NCBI GenBank assembly: GCA_029762625.1
Contig: JARVGI010000001.1
Span: forward strand, 124,001-188,000
Length of the DNA: 64,000 bases
Source of the DNA: Methanomicrobiaceae archaeon
GTDB taxonomy: Archaea > Halobacteriota > Methanomicrobia > Methanomicrobiales > Methanomicrobiaceae
Reading direction: 5' to 3'
Shown: positions 26,289-35,255 of the stretch, in pieces
How positions within the stretch are numbered: position 1 is the stretch's first letter
Layout of the letters: every line of letters begins with the position of its first letter
The notes under the pieces: generated by a model
Told to the model about the DNA's origin: nothing
Database searches by the model: none
What the model saw: only the letters and a program-made list of their open reading frames with translations
Program-made: the position numbers and the translations under genes

Positions 26289-27596
26289 ATGAAAACGGCA
26301 ACACGCAGAATCATTCTTCTTGTGACCTCGGTACTTGCGGGCGGCGTGCTTGTTCCGTTCGACGCACCGGTGTACCTTGTGCTCCTCAATACCGTCATGG
26401 TGGGGTGCATCATGCTCATCCTGCTGGGAATGGTCCGGGTATCGAAGGGCGGAACGAAGACCGGTGAGGCACCACCCGCACCGGAGCCGAAGGAGAAACC
26501 GAAACAACGTTCACTCGATCCGGGGGCACGCCTTGGCGCATTAAGGCAACGAATCGCAAACCGGAAGCCGGCGGCAGCACCCGCAAAAGAAAGGGTCGCC
26601 TCACGACGCCCCCGTCGGGCGGGGATCCACTCGCATCTCTGCGGCGCGGTCTCGGCCATCTCGGCAAGCCTGCAGGCGTGGCGGAACAAGGAGAAAGAGA
26701 CCGAGAAGATCGACTCCCTCCTTGACCGGGCATTAGCGGATCCCCTCGCCGATGACTTTCCCACCTTCGATCACCTCGCCGCCGGCGGGGATCACACCGA
26801 TGCATCCGACGTGGAAGAGCGTATCGCGCAAAAGATCGATAAACTGACCTCGCTCACCCCCGACGAGCTCAAACACCTCGAAACCGAGGTGCACGAGAAA
26901 CTGTTCGGCGAGGAAGAGGGTTCTTCCGATGCATTCGCCTTTGACGGCGGCGAAATCTCCGGATTTGATCTTCCGGTAGCCGGTGAAACCCTGCATGAGG
27001 AGTCCGACTTTGACGAGGAGGACATCACCGCTCTCGATTCCATCGATCTCCCCGAAGGCGGTGAATTTCCGGGTCCGGGATCCGGATCTCCGGGCGATAT
27101 GTCGTTGAGCGATGCATTCCCCGACCTGCCGTACGGCGAGGAGGAACCCTCTGCCAATACGGCCGATATCGATCCTTCCGAACTGGATCATATCGGCGAT
27201 CTCTCGGATATGGGATTCGGTGACGAGGATCTCGCCGACCTCGAGAGCATCGATCTCGGTGACATTGAGCCTGAGGCGGGTGAAAGAGAGGAAGACGACG
27301 AAGAAGCGCCGTTCGATGCCGGTGACCATGACCCCCGGCTCATTGCAGTGGAAGCGCCGGGAGCGGGGGATCCGGATACGGGCCCTGATCCCGGCACCGA
27401 CGATGATGTCGGCTCATTCGGGTTCGGGGGGGACGAGGACGCGGACATCATGCAGATGCTCAAGCAGGAGACCCGGCGCCCCCGGGTTGTCCAGGACGCA
27501 AGTCTCCTGCGGGATCTCAAGGACGTCGATGTGGATGCCCGCGAACTCGTCGATGAACTCGAATCTGTCCTCAATACGCTGAATAAAAAATCATAG
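26289..27596 (+). CDS. acidic membrane-anchored protein between archaellum and chemotaxis genes, function unknown
   Basis: Unrecognised 435-residue protein. Two hydrophobic helices (residues ~7-25 and ~28-47) anchor it, and a short basic segment (~50-110, rich in Lys, Arg and Pro) precedes a long, very acidic and probably disordered region (~150-395) with loosely repeated units of the form D-E-D-x-x-x-L-(D/E)-S-I-D-L. It ends in a helix-forming segment (VVQDASLLRDLKDVDVDARELVDELESVLNTL). The ATG abuts the arlJ stop, so it is in the motor operon, with cheF 33 bases downstream. A tether or docking platform is a guess from place and composition. Confidence 0.8.
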   Translation: MKTATRRIILLVTSVLAGGVLVPFDAPVYLVLLNTVMVGCIMLILLGMVRVSKGGTKTGEAPPAPEPKEKPKQRSLDPGARLGALRQRIANRKPAAAPAKERVASRRPRRAGIHSHLCGAVSAISASLQAWRNKEKETEKIDSLLDRALADPLADDFPTFDHLAAGGDHTDASDVEERIAQKIDKLTSLTPDELKHLETEVHEKLFGEEEGSSDAFAFDGGEISGFDLPVAGETLHEESDFDEEDITALDSIDLPEGGEFPGPGSGSPGDMSLSDAFPDLPYGEEEPSANTADIDPSELDHIGDLSDMGFGDEDLADLESIDLGDIEPEAGEREEDDEEAPFDAGDHDPRLIAVEAPGAGDPDTGPDPGTDDDVGSFGFGGDEDADIMQMLKQETRRPRVVQDASLLRDLKDVDVDARELVDELESVLNTLNKKS

Positions 27597-27629
27597 GGCC
27601 CTGTCGCCAGTATACCGGAGAGATCTGCC

Positions 27630-28439
27630 ATGAAAGAAGTTCCTGTAAAAATCGAAGTCGAAAACAGATGGGTTGTATCGAAGATCGGTATCGGCGAGGA
27701 CAGGATTCACCTCCATGATCCGGTGAATCTGGACATTCCCCTCAAATCAATTGTCGACATCGAGGAGAAGAAAAACACCCTGCGTATCGAGGTAAAGGGA
27801 ACACCTCCCACCGGGTACAGGGTGGCTTCCGTCCCAAAAGTCCTCACCGCCCTGAAAAGGGTCGTCATCATGTCCTGCACCGCCTACCGGCTGATGGCGT
27901 ATTTCATGTCCCCCGCGGTCAGGGGCGGGGTGCTGGTGAAAGATGCGAAATGGGAGAAGGGAGCGATCGCAGTGCTGAAAACGGGCATCTGGTTTGTGAG
28001 CCAGCAGAAGCAGATAAGCATCCCCCTCGGGGACGTCTCCGGCATCGAACTCACGACGCGGGAGGTGAATGGCAAAAAGACCGATGTGGTCAAGATCGAT
28101 CATGTCGAGAGCGGCGGCGTGAGTACGTCATACGTGCTCTGCCCGCTCACCACCCTCCAGATCCTCTACAATTTCCTGAAAGATGCGACAAAAGAGATGG
28201 ATATGAATGGAGACGAGCTCGGTCCAGTGGCGGCGCAGGTGTCCATGCTGGTATACAGCGGCATGGACTCGAGTGCGATCGAGAAAATGCTCTCCATTTC
28301 CAACGACGAGCTCGAATCGGTGTTTGACACCCTGCTCGACCTCGGGATCGTGGAGGTCGTCTGCACCCGCCGGGAGGTGCAACTCACGACGAAAGGGGTC
28401 CGTTTCGTGACGGATGCGGCGAAGCATCCTTCCAATTGA
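27630..28439 (+). CDS. cheF: archaeal chemotaxis adaptor CheF
   Basis: Archaea-specific protein that links CheY to the archaellum scaffold ArlCDE. The 269 residues show the family layout: an N-terminal beta-rich region (VVSKIGIGEDRIHL...LKSIVDIEEKK), a middle similar unit (GIWFVSQQKQISIPLGDVSGIELTTREV, suggesting an internal duplication of a PH-like fold) and a C-terminal winged-helix-like end (MDSSAIEKMLSISNDELESVFDTLLDLGIVEV). GGAGAGAT precedes the start. It is 33 bases after the acidic protein and 59 before cheY. Confidence 0.9.
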   Translation: MKEVPVKIEVENRWVVSKIGIGEDRIHLHDPVNLDIPLKSIVDIEEKKNTLRIEVKGTPPTGYRVASVPKVLTALKRVVIMSCTAYRLMAYFMSPAVRGGVLVKDAKWEKGAIAVLKTGIWFVSQQKQISIPLGDVSGIELTTREVNGKKTDVVKIDHVESGGVSTSYVLCPLTTLQILYNFLKDATKEMDMNGDELGPVAAQVSMLVYSGMDSSAIEKMLSISNDELESVFDTLLDLGIVEVVCTRREVQLTTKGVRFVTDAAKHPSN

Positions 28440-28461
28440 CAGAAATACTTTTCGCACGATA

Positions 28462-28470
28462 TTTATACTA
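28462..28470 (+). promoter_or_regulatory. TATA-like element of cheY
   Basis: TTTATACTA within an AT-rich pocket that begins at the cheF stop, about 30 bases upstream of the cheY ATG; suggests the che genes have an internal promoter beside read-through from the motor operon. Confidence 0.45.
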
Positions 28471-28498
28471 TTTCATCAGAAATTACATCTGGTGTTCA

Positions 28499-28861
28499 AT
28501 GGGAAGAATTCTGATTGTCGATGACACGATGTTCATGCGGACACTCGTAAAAAATATTCTTTTTTCAGGGGGCCACGATGTCGTCGGGGAGGCCGAAGAC
28601 GGCGTACAGGCGGTGGAGATGTATCAGAAACTCAAACCCGATCTCGTGACCATGGACGTGGTGATGCCCCGGATGAACGGCATCGAAGCCCTCAAATCGA
28701 TAAGGGCCGCGGACCCCAAAGCACGGGTGATCATGTGTACTGCGGTGGGGCAGGAACAGATGGTCAAACTGGCAATCAAGAACGGTGCAAAGGGGTACAT
28801 CGTCAAGCCGTTCCAGGCACCGAAAGTGGTCGAAGAAGTCAACAATGTTCTCAACCCATGA
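28499..28861 (+). CDS. cheY: chemotaxis response regulator CheY
   Basis: Single-domain receiver of 120 residues. MGRILIVDDTMFMRT opens the domain with the acidic pair, the phosphorylation site is the Asp in VTMDVVMPRMNG near residue 55, followed by the conserved Thr in MCTAVG and the Lys in YIVKPFQ. The true start is ATG 28499; an upstream in-frame extension to 28436 has no family residues. When phosphorylated by CheA it should bind CheF and switch archaellum rotation. It overlaps the region of cheB start with two bases between them. Confidence 0.96.
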   Translation: MGRILIVDDTMFMRTLVKNILFSGGHDVVGEAEDGVQAVEMYQKLKPDLVTMDVVMPRMNGIEALKSIRAADPKARVIMCTAVGQEQMVKLAIKNGAKGYIVKPFQAPKVVEEVNNVLNP

Positions 28862-28862
28862 T

Positions 28863-29888
28863 ATGATTCGTGTGCTCGTGGTCGATGACTCGGTATTCAT
28901 GCGCACGGTTCTCGCCGAACTCCTCGCGAAAGATCCGGATATCGATGTGGTGGGCACGGCATCCGACGGTCGCGATGCTCTCGTCAAGATAGAGGAGCTT
29001 GCCCCCGATGTCGTGACCCTCGACATCCAGATGCCGAACATGGACGGACTGGCGACCCTTGAGGCGCTCTCCTCGAAAAACCATGGACCCAAAGTGCTCA
29101 TGCTCAGCTCCCTTGCCGCGAGTGAAGCGGAGATCACGCAAAAAGCACTTTCTCTCGGTGCTGACGATTTCATGCTCAAACCGAGAAACCTCAGCATCCT
29201 GAAAACGGTTGAACCCGAGCTGACGACAAAAATCAAGCACCTTCTTTCCATTCCTCCCACTATACAAACGGATGCGGTTGTGAGCGATCCCGCCCGGTGT
29301 GCGGTGCTGGTAGGGTCGTCTGCGGGCGGTCCGCCGATGCTCGATATGCTCGTGTCCTCGCTGAAACCGGAGCTGCGAGCGTCGTTTGTGATCACACAGC
29401 ATATGCCGGAAGGATTCACCGCCGCTCTCGCCCACCGGCTGAACCGGGTCTCCGCCCTCCCGGTTCATGAGACGCAAAACGGTGAAATCCTGAAATGCGG
29501 TAATATCCTCGTTTCCAGAGGGGGGTATCATACGGTCATATCGGAAACCCTCACCCCTGACGGGAGGCATGCAGGACGGGTGGTTCATTCCCGCTCCCCC
29601 CCCCTGCATGCCGTCCGGCCGGCGGTGGACACAACCTTTTCCTCAGGCGCGAAGGCCTTCGGCGATAGGACGATCTCGGTATTATTGAGTGGTATGGGCC
29701 GCGATGGCGGAGAGGGAATGCGGGCGGTGAAGGATGCTGGCGGCACGACGATCGTTGTCCGTGAAGAGGACTGCCTCGTGTACGGCATGGCGCGATCCGC
29801 CCTTGAGACTGGAAGCGTGGATATGGTGGTGCCTTTCAAAGACCTGCCGGGCCGGATCATGAAGGCCGTGGCCAGAATTGGGGGATGA
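28863..29888 (+). CDS. cheB: protein-glutamate methylesterase / receiver CheB
   Basis: Chemotaxis adaptation enzyme that removes methyl groups from receptors. An N-terminal receiver (MIRVLVVDDSVFMRT, Asp in VTLDIQMPN near 55) is joined by a linker to a methylesterase with the catalytic Ser in VGSSAGGPPML (near 150), His in ITQHMPEGF and Asp in SGMGRDGGEGM near 278. The 341-residue length is normal. Start ATG 28863. No CheR methyltransferase is in the window. A run of nine C occurs at 29596-29604 within the gene. Confidence 0.96.
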   Translation: MIRVLVVDDSVFMRTVLAELLAKDPDIDVVGTASDGRDALVKIEELAPDVVTLDIQMPNMDGLATLEALSSKNHGPKVLMLSSLAASEAEITQKALSLGADDFMLKPRNLSILKTVEPELTTKIKHLLSIPPTIQTDAVVSDPARCAVLVGSSAGGPPMLDMLVSSLKPELRASFVITQHMPEGFTAALAHRLNRVSALPVHETQNGEILKCGNILVSRGGYHTVISETLTPDGRHAGRVVHSRSPPLHAVRPAVDTTFSSGAKAFGDRTISVLLSGMGRDGGEGMRAVKDAGGTTIVVREEDCLVYGMARSALETGSVDMVVPFKDLPGRIMKAVARIGG

Positions 29889-29892
29889 AACG

Positions 29893-31755
29893 ATGGACGC
29901 TACTCCCTATCGAACCCTGTTTGTTGCTGAATCCCGGGAAAATCACGAAAATCTCGTAAAAAATCTGCTTCTCCTTGAAGAGTGCAGCGACGATGCCGCA
30001 ATCGATGAAATATTCCGTTCGGCCCACACCCTGAAAGGGATGTCGGCATCGATGGGATTTGCGGAAATGGAGCGTCTCTGCCACTCGATGGAGGATGTAT
30101 TCCAGCTCCTGCGCACGGGGCAGCTCGCCCCGGCCCCTCGCCTCATCGATGTGCTCCTCGCCTGCACCGACCGCATTGAGGAGATGATCGACGACATCGA
30201 GAGCGGCGGTGACAGTTCGGGCATTTCATCGGTGAGTCTTGTACGGGACCTGCGCGAGGTGGCGGAGGGAGAGGCCGACGACGGCGATCCCGCACAGGAA
30301 TCCTGCGAGGAATACGTGGTGACCGTCACCCTCGATCCGGCGTGCTCCATGCAGGACGTGCGGGCCATGCTCATTCTCCAGAACCTGGAGGAACTGGGGG
30401 AAATCCGCTCGGTGGTGCCCGCCGTTGAAGCGATCGAGGAGGGCACCTTCGCGGGAACGTTCACCGTTGCCCTCGGGACCGATGCCGGCAGGGACGCCGT
30501 GCGCAGTGCGGTATCGCATTCCGAAGTGGTCGGGGTCGCGTTCCGGGGTGACGGCGAACACGGACCCGCGCCTGAAGCGGGCCCGTCATCCGACGAGATA
30601 TCGCCGCGCACCGAGAAGTCCAGGGAAGTGAAAAATCTCCGTGTGGATATCCACCGGCTCGACCAGATGATGAACCTCGTCGAGGATCTGGTGATCAACG
30701 GGGGCCGCCTGAAGCAGGTGGCGAAAAAATACCAGATCAAGGAGATGGACGAAGCGCTCGCCATGGTCAGCCGGTCGGTCTCCGACCTGCAGAACCTCAC
30801 GATGCATATCCGGATGATCCCGCTCAACCAGATCTTCAACCGCTTCCCCCGCGTGGTGCGCGACGTCGCCCACCACGACGGCAAGGAGGTGAATTTCACC
30901 ATGGAGGGCGGCGAGACCGAGCTCGACCGGAGCGTGATGGACGGCCTGAGCGATCCCCTCCTGCACCTCATCCGCAATGCGGTCAACCACGGCATCGAAA
31001 CGCCGGACGAGCGGATCGCCGCCGGAAAACCGGCGAAGGGGAACGTGGTGCTCACCGCCTGGAGGGAGCAGGGCACCGTGGTGATCGAGCTTGCGGACGA
31101 CGGTGCGGGCATTGACCGGGAGAAGGTGCTCGGAAAGGCAATCGAGAAAGACCTCATATCTCCCGAGTATGCGGAAACCCTCAAGGATGAAGAGATTGTC
31201 AATTTCCTCTTCGCACCGGGGTTCAGCACGGCGGCGGAGGTCACCGACATCAGCGGCCGCGGCGTGGGTCTCGATGTGGTCAAGAGCACGATCGAATCAT
31301 TGAACGGCTCCATCCGCGTCGAGACCAGACCGGGGGACGGGACGCGCTTTCGGCTGATCCTGCCGCCCACGATGGCCATCGTCGAGGTCATGATGGTGCG
31401 GATCAACCGGAAGCGTTGCGCCATCCCCATCAGCGCCGTGGTCGAGGTCGCCAGCGCGGACCCGAAGAACGTGCACAGGATAGGGGACAGCGAGGCAATC
31501 TTGCTGCGCGACGAAGTCCTCCAGATCTATACGCTCGAGGAGATGTTCGGACGGTCAGATCTCCTCGACATCGTCGTGGTCGTCCAGTACCAGGGAAGGA
31601 AATGCTGCATCCCGGTTGATGCGGTGGAAGGGCAGCAGGAGGTCGTCGTCAAGCCCGTCGGCCACGTCATCGGCTCCTGTCGCGGGGTGGGCGGCGTCAC
31701 CATCCCCGGCGACGGGGATGTGGTCCCGATTCTCGATGTGAATACCATGATCTAA
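29893..31755 (+). CDS. cheA: chemotaxis histidine kinase CheA
   Basis: Sensor kinase that phosphorylates CheY and CheB. The 620 residues hold an Hpt domain with the phosphorylated His45 (SAHTLKGM), a P2-like CheY-binding region (~140-220), dimerisation helices (NLRVDIHRLDQMMNLVEDLVINGGRL), the ATP-binding block (LIRNAVNHGIE, ADDGAGID, GFSTAAEVTDISGRGVGLDVV) and a C-terminal CheW-like domain ending at residue 620. ATG 29893 follows GGGGGAT; a TTG at 29878 is less likely. No CheW gene or chemoreceptor lies in the window. Confidence 0.96.
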   Translation: MDATPYRTLFVAESRENHENLVKNLLLLEECSDDAAIDEIFRSAHTLKGMSASMGFAEMERLCHSMEDVFQLLRTGQLAPAPRLIDVLLACTDRIEEMIDDIESGGDSSGISSVSLVRDLREVAEGEADDGDPAQESCEEYVVTVTLDPACSMQDVRAMLILQNLEELGEIRSVVPAVEAIEEGTFAGTFTVALGTDAGRDAVRSAVSHSEVVGVAFRGDGEHGPAPEAGPSSDEISPRTEKSREVKNLRVDIHRLDQMMNLVEDLVINGGRLKQVAKKYQIKEMDEALAMVSRSVSDLQNLTMHIRMIPLNQIFNRFPRVVRDVAHHDGKEVNFTMEGGETELDRSVMDGLSDPLLHLIRNAVNHGIETPDERIAAGKPAKGNVVLTAWREQGTVVIELADDGAGIDREKVLGKAIEKDLISPEYAETLKDEEIVNFLFAPGFSTAAEVTDISGRGVGLDVVKSTIESLNGSIRVETRPGDGTRFRLILPPTMAIVEVMMVRINRKRCAIPISAVVEVASADPKNVHRIGDSEAILLRDEVLQIYTLEEMFGRSDLLDIVVVVQYQGRKCCIPVDAVEGQQEVVVKPVGHVIGSCRGVGGVTIPGDGDVVPILDVNTMI

Positions 31756-31766
31756 GGAGTGAATGC

Positions 31767-32375
31767 ATGGAATTATCTGCACAACAAATGGATCAACTCA
31801 AGGAACTGGGGAATATCGGTGCATCTCATGCCGCAACGTCCCTCTCCCAGATGCTGATGAGCCCGATCGACATGACGGTCCCGGAGGTGATGCTCATCGA
31901 TATTTCCGATATCGCCACCCATATCAGGGACGAAATCGCCGCCATCGTAATATTCGAGATTCAGGGCGAGATTTCCCCCGGCGGCTACGTCGGCCTGTAC
32001 ATGCCGAGGGAATCTGCGGTCCGGCTTACGAACACGATGCTCGGCACGACCGATATGGACCGGGAATTCAATGAGATGGACGAAAGCGCACTTCTTGAAG
32101 TGGGCAATATCATGATATCGCAGTTTCTCGACGCCACTGCAACCCTGCTTGATATCATCATGATCCCGTCCCCTCCTGATATCGCCATCGACATGGCACA
32201 TGCGGTGTTCGAAACCATTCTCTCCCAGGTCGCGAGCGACATAAACAATGTCATCCTGTTCAGGACCGATCTCAGGAGCACAGTGCACGAGATCCGGGGC
32301 GCAATTATCCTGATGCCCAATTGCACCACGCTCAACGAGATCCTCATGCTGCTTGAACGGTTGATGCACGGGTGA
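31767..32375 (+). CDS. cheC: CheY-P phosphatase CheC
   Basis: Member of the CheC/CheX/FliY family that dephosphorylates CheY-P. Its 202 residues show the duplicated active-site helices with E-x-x-N: DQLKELGNIGASHAATSLS near residue 7 and DESALLEVGNIMISQFLDA near 107. GGAGTGA precedes the start. It is followed by cheD with a GTGA overlap, and CheD is known to bind CheC and raise its activity, so the coupling is meaningful. Confidence 0.94.
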   Translation: MELSAQQMDQLKELGNIGASHAATSLSQMLMSPIDMTVPEVMLIDISDIATHIRDEIAAIVIFEIQGEISPGGYVGLYMPRESAVRLTNTMLGTTDMDREFNEMDESALLEVGNIMISQFLDATATLLDIIMIPSPPDIAIDMAHAVFETILSQVASDINNVILFRTDLRSTVHEIRGAIILMPNCTTLNEILMLLERLMHG

Positions 32376-32893
32376 GGCATCTGAACACAAAGAGCATTGA
32401 TCTGCCGGCACCACCTGCGCTCCCGCAGCAGTGCGTCAACGTGGGGATTGGCGCCTACCATACGGGGACCTGCGCCATGACCGCGATCGGCCTCGGCTCG
32501 TGCATCGCGCTCGTGCTCCACGACACGAGACATGCTGTCGGTGCATGTGCGCACATCATGCTTCCCGAGAGCGGCGGAAAAACCGACCGCCCGGGAAAGT
32601 ACGCGGATACGGCGATCCCCCTGCTCATCGGGGAATTGACCGCACTGGGGGGGGTGAAACGCTCCTTTGTTGCAAAAATCACCGGCGGAGCGAGCATGTT
32701 TTCAAATTTCCAGGGAAAGCTCAATATCGGTGAGCGCAACATCGAAGCGGTGCGGGCGCACCTCGAGGCGCACGGCATCCCGGTTGCGGCTGAAGATATT
32801 GGTGGCACGGTGGGAAGAACACTCCACTACAACCCGGCAAACGGCGGGAACATTTCTGTGAAAAGAGCGGATGGGTCGTGCAGAGAATTTTAG
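32372..32893 (+). CDS. cheD: chemoreceptor glutamine deamidase CheD
   Basis: Deamidates glutamines of chemoreceptors and partners with CheC. The 173 residues carry the catalytic Cys in GLGSCIALVLHD (near 48), the His in GACAHIMLPES and a later Thr-containing KITGGASMF. It begins with GTG inside the cheC stop. The C-terminal RTLHYNPANGG is typical. The next gene, a secreted propeller protein, begins 16 bases before its stop. Confidence 0.94.
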   Translation: MRHLNTKSIDLPAPPALPQQCVNVGIGAYHTGTCAMTAIGLGSCIALVLHDTRHAVGACAHIMLPESGGKTDRPGKYADTAIPLLIGELTALGGVKRSFVAKITGGASMFSNFQGKLNIGERNIEAVRAHLEAHGIPVAAEDIGGTVGRTLHYNPANGGNISVKRADGSCREF

Positions 32894-34053
32894 TCAGCGT
32901 CCTCGGCATCGTGCTTCTTCTGGCCGTACCCGTATCCTCCTCTATCATCCTCTTCTCGCCGGGTTCTGATTCGCTCTCCTCCCTCGGCGTCAGGGACATC
33001 ACCGACGGGCCGGGAACTACGGTTCTCCTTGCGACCGACAACGGAAGGTCAATCTTCAACGGCACGTGGGAGATCGTGCATGTCAACCGGGCGGAGTACC
33101 AGCGCGGTCCGCTCGGCGATTTCGTGACCGCCCTTGCATACGACCATCACATGCGCCTCTGGATCGGGTACTCAAACGGCCTCCAGATCCTTGAGGGATC
33201 GGCCTATACCACCATCACCGACCAGCAGCTGCTGAAAAACCTGGCAATAAACGATCTCCGGCGACGAGGCGATGAAATGTGGGTTGCCACGGGCCATGCA
33301 GGGCTGCACCGGTATCGCGACGGAACATGGACGTGGTTTCGCCCGCACGGCGCGAGCGGGCTCGGGAGCTATGAAATTCGCAGCATGGCGGTCGATTACG
33401 TGACCGGTGCCCTCTATTGCGCTGCAGACGACGGAGCGATGTGGCTATTCGAGGATTCCAGCGCTACCTTTTCCCGGGTCGGAAATTGCGATATCGTTCT
33501 CTGCGCTCCGAGATCGCTCGTGAGCTGTCCCTTCGGCGGGATTGCGTGCTTCAATGCCACGGCGGTGTACCGGGTCGGCCCCGACCGCCGGGTACAGCTG
33601 CTCGCAAACGCCACGGATCTGCCCTGGCACACGGTGTCGATCACCGACATCGCGTTCATGGACGACGGCACGCTGGTCATCGGCACCGACAGGGGGATCG
33701 TGTTCTGGCACAATGGCACGGCAACGCGCGTGCTCACGCAGAAGGACGGTATCGGAGACCAGATGATCAAACGCGTCTACGTGGACAATGCTGGCCGGAT
33801 ATGGTTTTTCAACCGTGTATATGCAGGGATGGTCATCCCCGAAGCGGCAGATGACCCCCTCGTCATCGCCGCGCCCACTGCTGCTCCCGCGCCCCTGCCC
33901 CCCGGGCCCTGCGGCAATGCCACGCCAGCACCCGATGAACGGCCCGCCGAGAGCTCGGGTGAAAAATCTCCCGCCTCTCTTCCGGCGACGATTATCGATG
34001 CGATTCGATCGGCCCTCGAAGCATTCTTCGGCATGTTCGCCGGCGCGGCATGA
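32878..34053 (+). CDS. secreted beta-propeller protein coupled to cheD
   Basis: 391-residue protein with a signal peptide (RILVSVLGIVLLLAVPVSSS) and a repeated blade pattern like that of Reg_prop sensor domains: MRLWIGYSNGLQIL, EMWVATGHAGLHRYRDGTW, ALYCAADDGAMWLFED, TLVIGTDRGIVFWHNG, GRIWFFNRVYAG. After the propeller (~30-320) comes a Pro/Ala-rich linker (~325-365) and a final amphipathic helix (IIDAIRSALEAFFGMF). It starts with GTG inside cheD (16-base overlap), so it is translated with the chemotaxis operon. Unlike bacterial propeller sensors it has no kinase or receiver. Function unknown. Confidence 0.75.
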   Translation: MQRILVSVLGIVLLLAVPVSSSIILFSPGSDSLSSLGVRDITDGPGTTVLLATDNGRSIFNGTWEIVHVNRAEYQRGPLGDFVTALAYDHHMRLWIGYSNGLQILEGSAYTTITDQQLLKNLAINDLRRRGDEMWVATGHAGLHRYRDGTWTWFRPHGASGLGSYEIRSMAVDYVTGALYCAADDGAMWLFEDSSATFSRVGNCDIVLCAPRSLVSCPFGGIACFNATAVYRVGPDRRVQLLANATDLPWHTVSITDIAFMDDGTLVIGTDRGIVFWHNGTATRVLTQKDGIGDQMIKRVYVDNAGRIWFFNRVYAGMVIPEAADDPLVIAAPTAAPAPLPPGPCGNATPAPDERPAESSGEKSPASLPATIIDAIRSALEAFFGMFAGAA

Positions 34054-34061
34054 CGAGACCG

Positions 34062-35255
34062 TCATTCTTTTTCGCGAATCAGCTCCATTGCGTAGGAATC
34101 AATGGACTCGAAAAAGGCTTTTTTTGCTTTCCGTGCGTGTTCCTCGTCCCCGGAGAGGATTTCCCGGGCCAGATATTCCAGAGGGATGAGATAATAGGTG
34201 AGTGACCTGAAACGCCCCTTCATCTCCTTCAGGTGCGCCATTGCCTCCCTCTTTTCATTTTTCAACACGAAAAAGGCGAAATCAAGGAGATGAACGAGGT
34301 GGAGCGGCATATCCTTTTCAAGTGCCAGATCCCGGTACGCGGTATAGGAGGATGCGCTTGCAGAGAGCAGCGAGAGTTTGATCCCGTAGTACACCGGTTC
34401 GAGTAGTGCGGGATACTGCTGCCGCATCTGCCTGACCACCCCCGCCGCACCGACACCGTCCCGGTCCTCGAGCCTGAGGGCAAAATGCTCCCGCAGGAAA
34501 AACATATCGTTGAAAAACTTCTCCGTGGCAACATTGATCAATTTCCTGCGCATATCCTCGTTGCGATCTTTTTTTGCCTTTTCAAGCCCGACCATGGGAA
34601 ACCAGCGCTCATTGGGAAGCCATTCAAGGGACCGCGCGATCATCATCCAGAACGCCTCCTTCATCAGCGGGCTGTCCCTGATATCCAGCTGCCGGAGGCG
34701 GTAGATTGGCGGCTTCACCCGGGCAAGATCCAGCAGCTGTTCACGGGCGTAGAGCTCCATCTCGCTCGGGGGACGTTTGCCGTTCACCGTAGCGACCGCC
34801 GATTCCTGCTTCGAGAGTTGATAGTAGCAATAGGCGATATAAAACCCGATACGCGCGTCGTATTTCCAGAAATTGCTCAGGTAACTGATGGATTCCCGGT
34901 ATTTTCCGACGCTCATCAGTTTCAGGCCGGCGAGAATATTCAGGCTGGCTTTGCCGCCTTTTTTCCGCTTCCACCGGTTCGCATTGTCAGTGAGACGCTC
35001 GATGAACCCGATGTCCGATGCCTTCGGGCTTGTCTCCAGGATGCGGTAGGCGATATCATCGATATATTCGTCATATGCGGCATCGTCAAGATCGGGAAAC
35101 GATTGATCCAGTGCGGAGATGACGTGGCCGAAAAATACGGGAAGATTGGAATCGATTTTCGAGATGTTCTTCTCGATGTACAGCGAGAGGTCTTTTTTCA
35201 TCACATCGAGTTTTTCGTACCGTATGGCATCCGTTACTTTCTCACCATTGACCAT
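34062..35255 (-). CDS. conserved-looking alpha-helical hypothetical protein
   Basis: Unrecognised 397-residue soluble protein, almost wholly helical by composition, with many aromatic and charged residues. Stretches such as AGLKLMSVGKYRESISYLSNFWKYD and FYIAYCYYQLSKQESAV have the look of TPR-type helix pairs, so a helical-repeat scaffold is likely. It converges with the propeller gene, leaving 8 bases between stops. The ATG at 35255 has no strong Shine-Dalgarno; an internal Met (MKKDLSLYIEK) is an alternative. It may still be tied to motility by position, but nothing shows this. Confidence 0.75.
   Translation of the reverse strand: MVNGEKVTDAIRYEKLDVMKKDLSLYIEKNISKIDSNLPVFFGHVISALDQSFPDLDDAAYDEYIDDIAYRILETSPKASDIGFIERLTDNANRWKRKKGGKASLNILAGLKLMSVGKYRESISYLSNFWKYDARIGFYIAYCYYQLSKQESAVATVNGKRPPSEMELYAREQLLDLARVKPPIYRLRQLDIRDSPLMKEAFWMMIARSLEWLPNERWFPMVGLEKAKKDRNEDMRRKLINVATEKFFNDMFFLREHFALRLEDRDGVGAAGVVRQMRQQYPALLEPVYYGIKLSLLSASASSYTAYRDLALEKDMPLHLVHLLDFAFFVLKNEKREAMAHLKEMKGRFRSLTYYLIPLEYLAREILSGDEEHARKAKKAFFESIDSYAMELIREKE

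Noticed and set aside
29943-31430. 495-residue minus-strand frame inside cheA
   Set aside because: Serine/arginine-rich shadow of cheA with no independent motifs.
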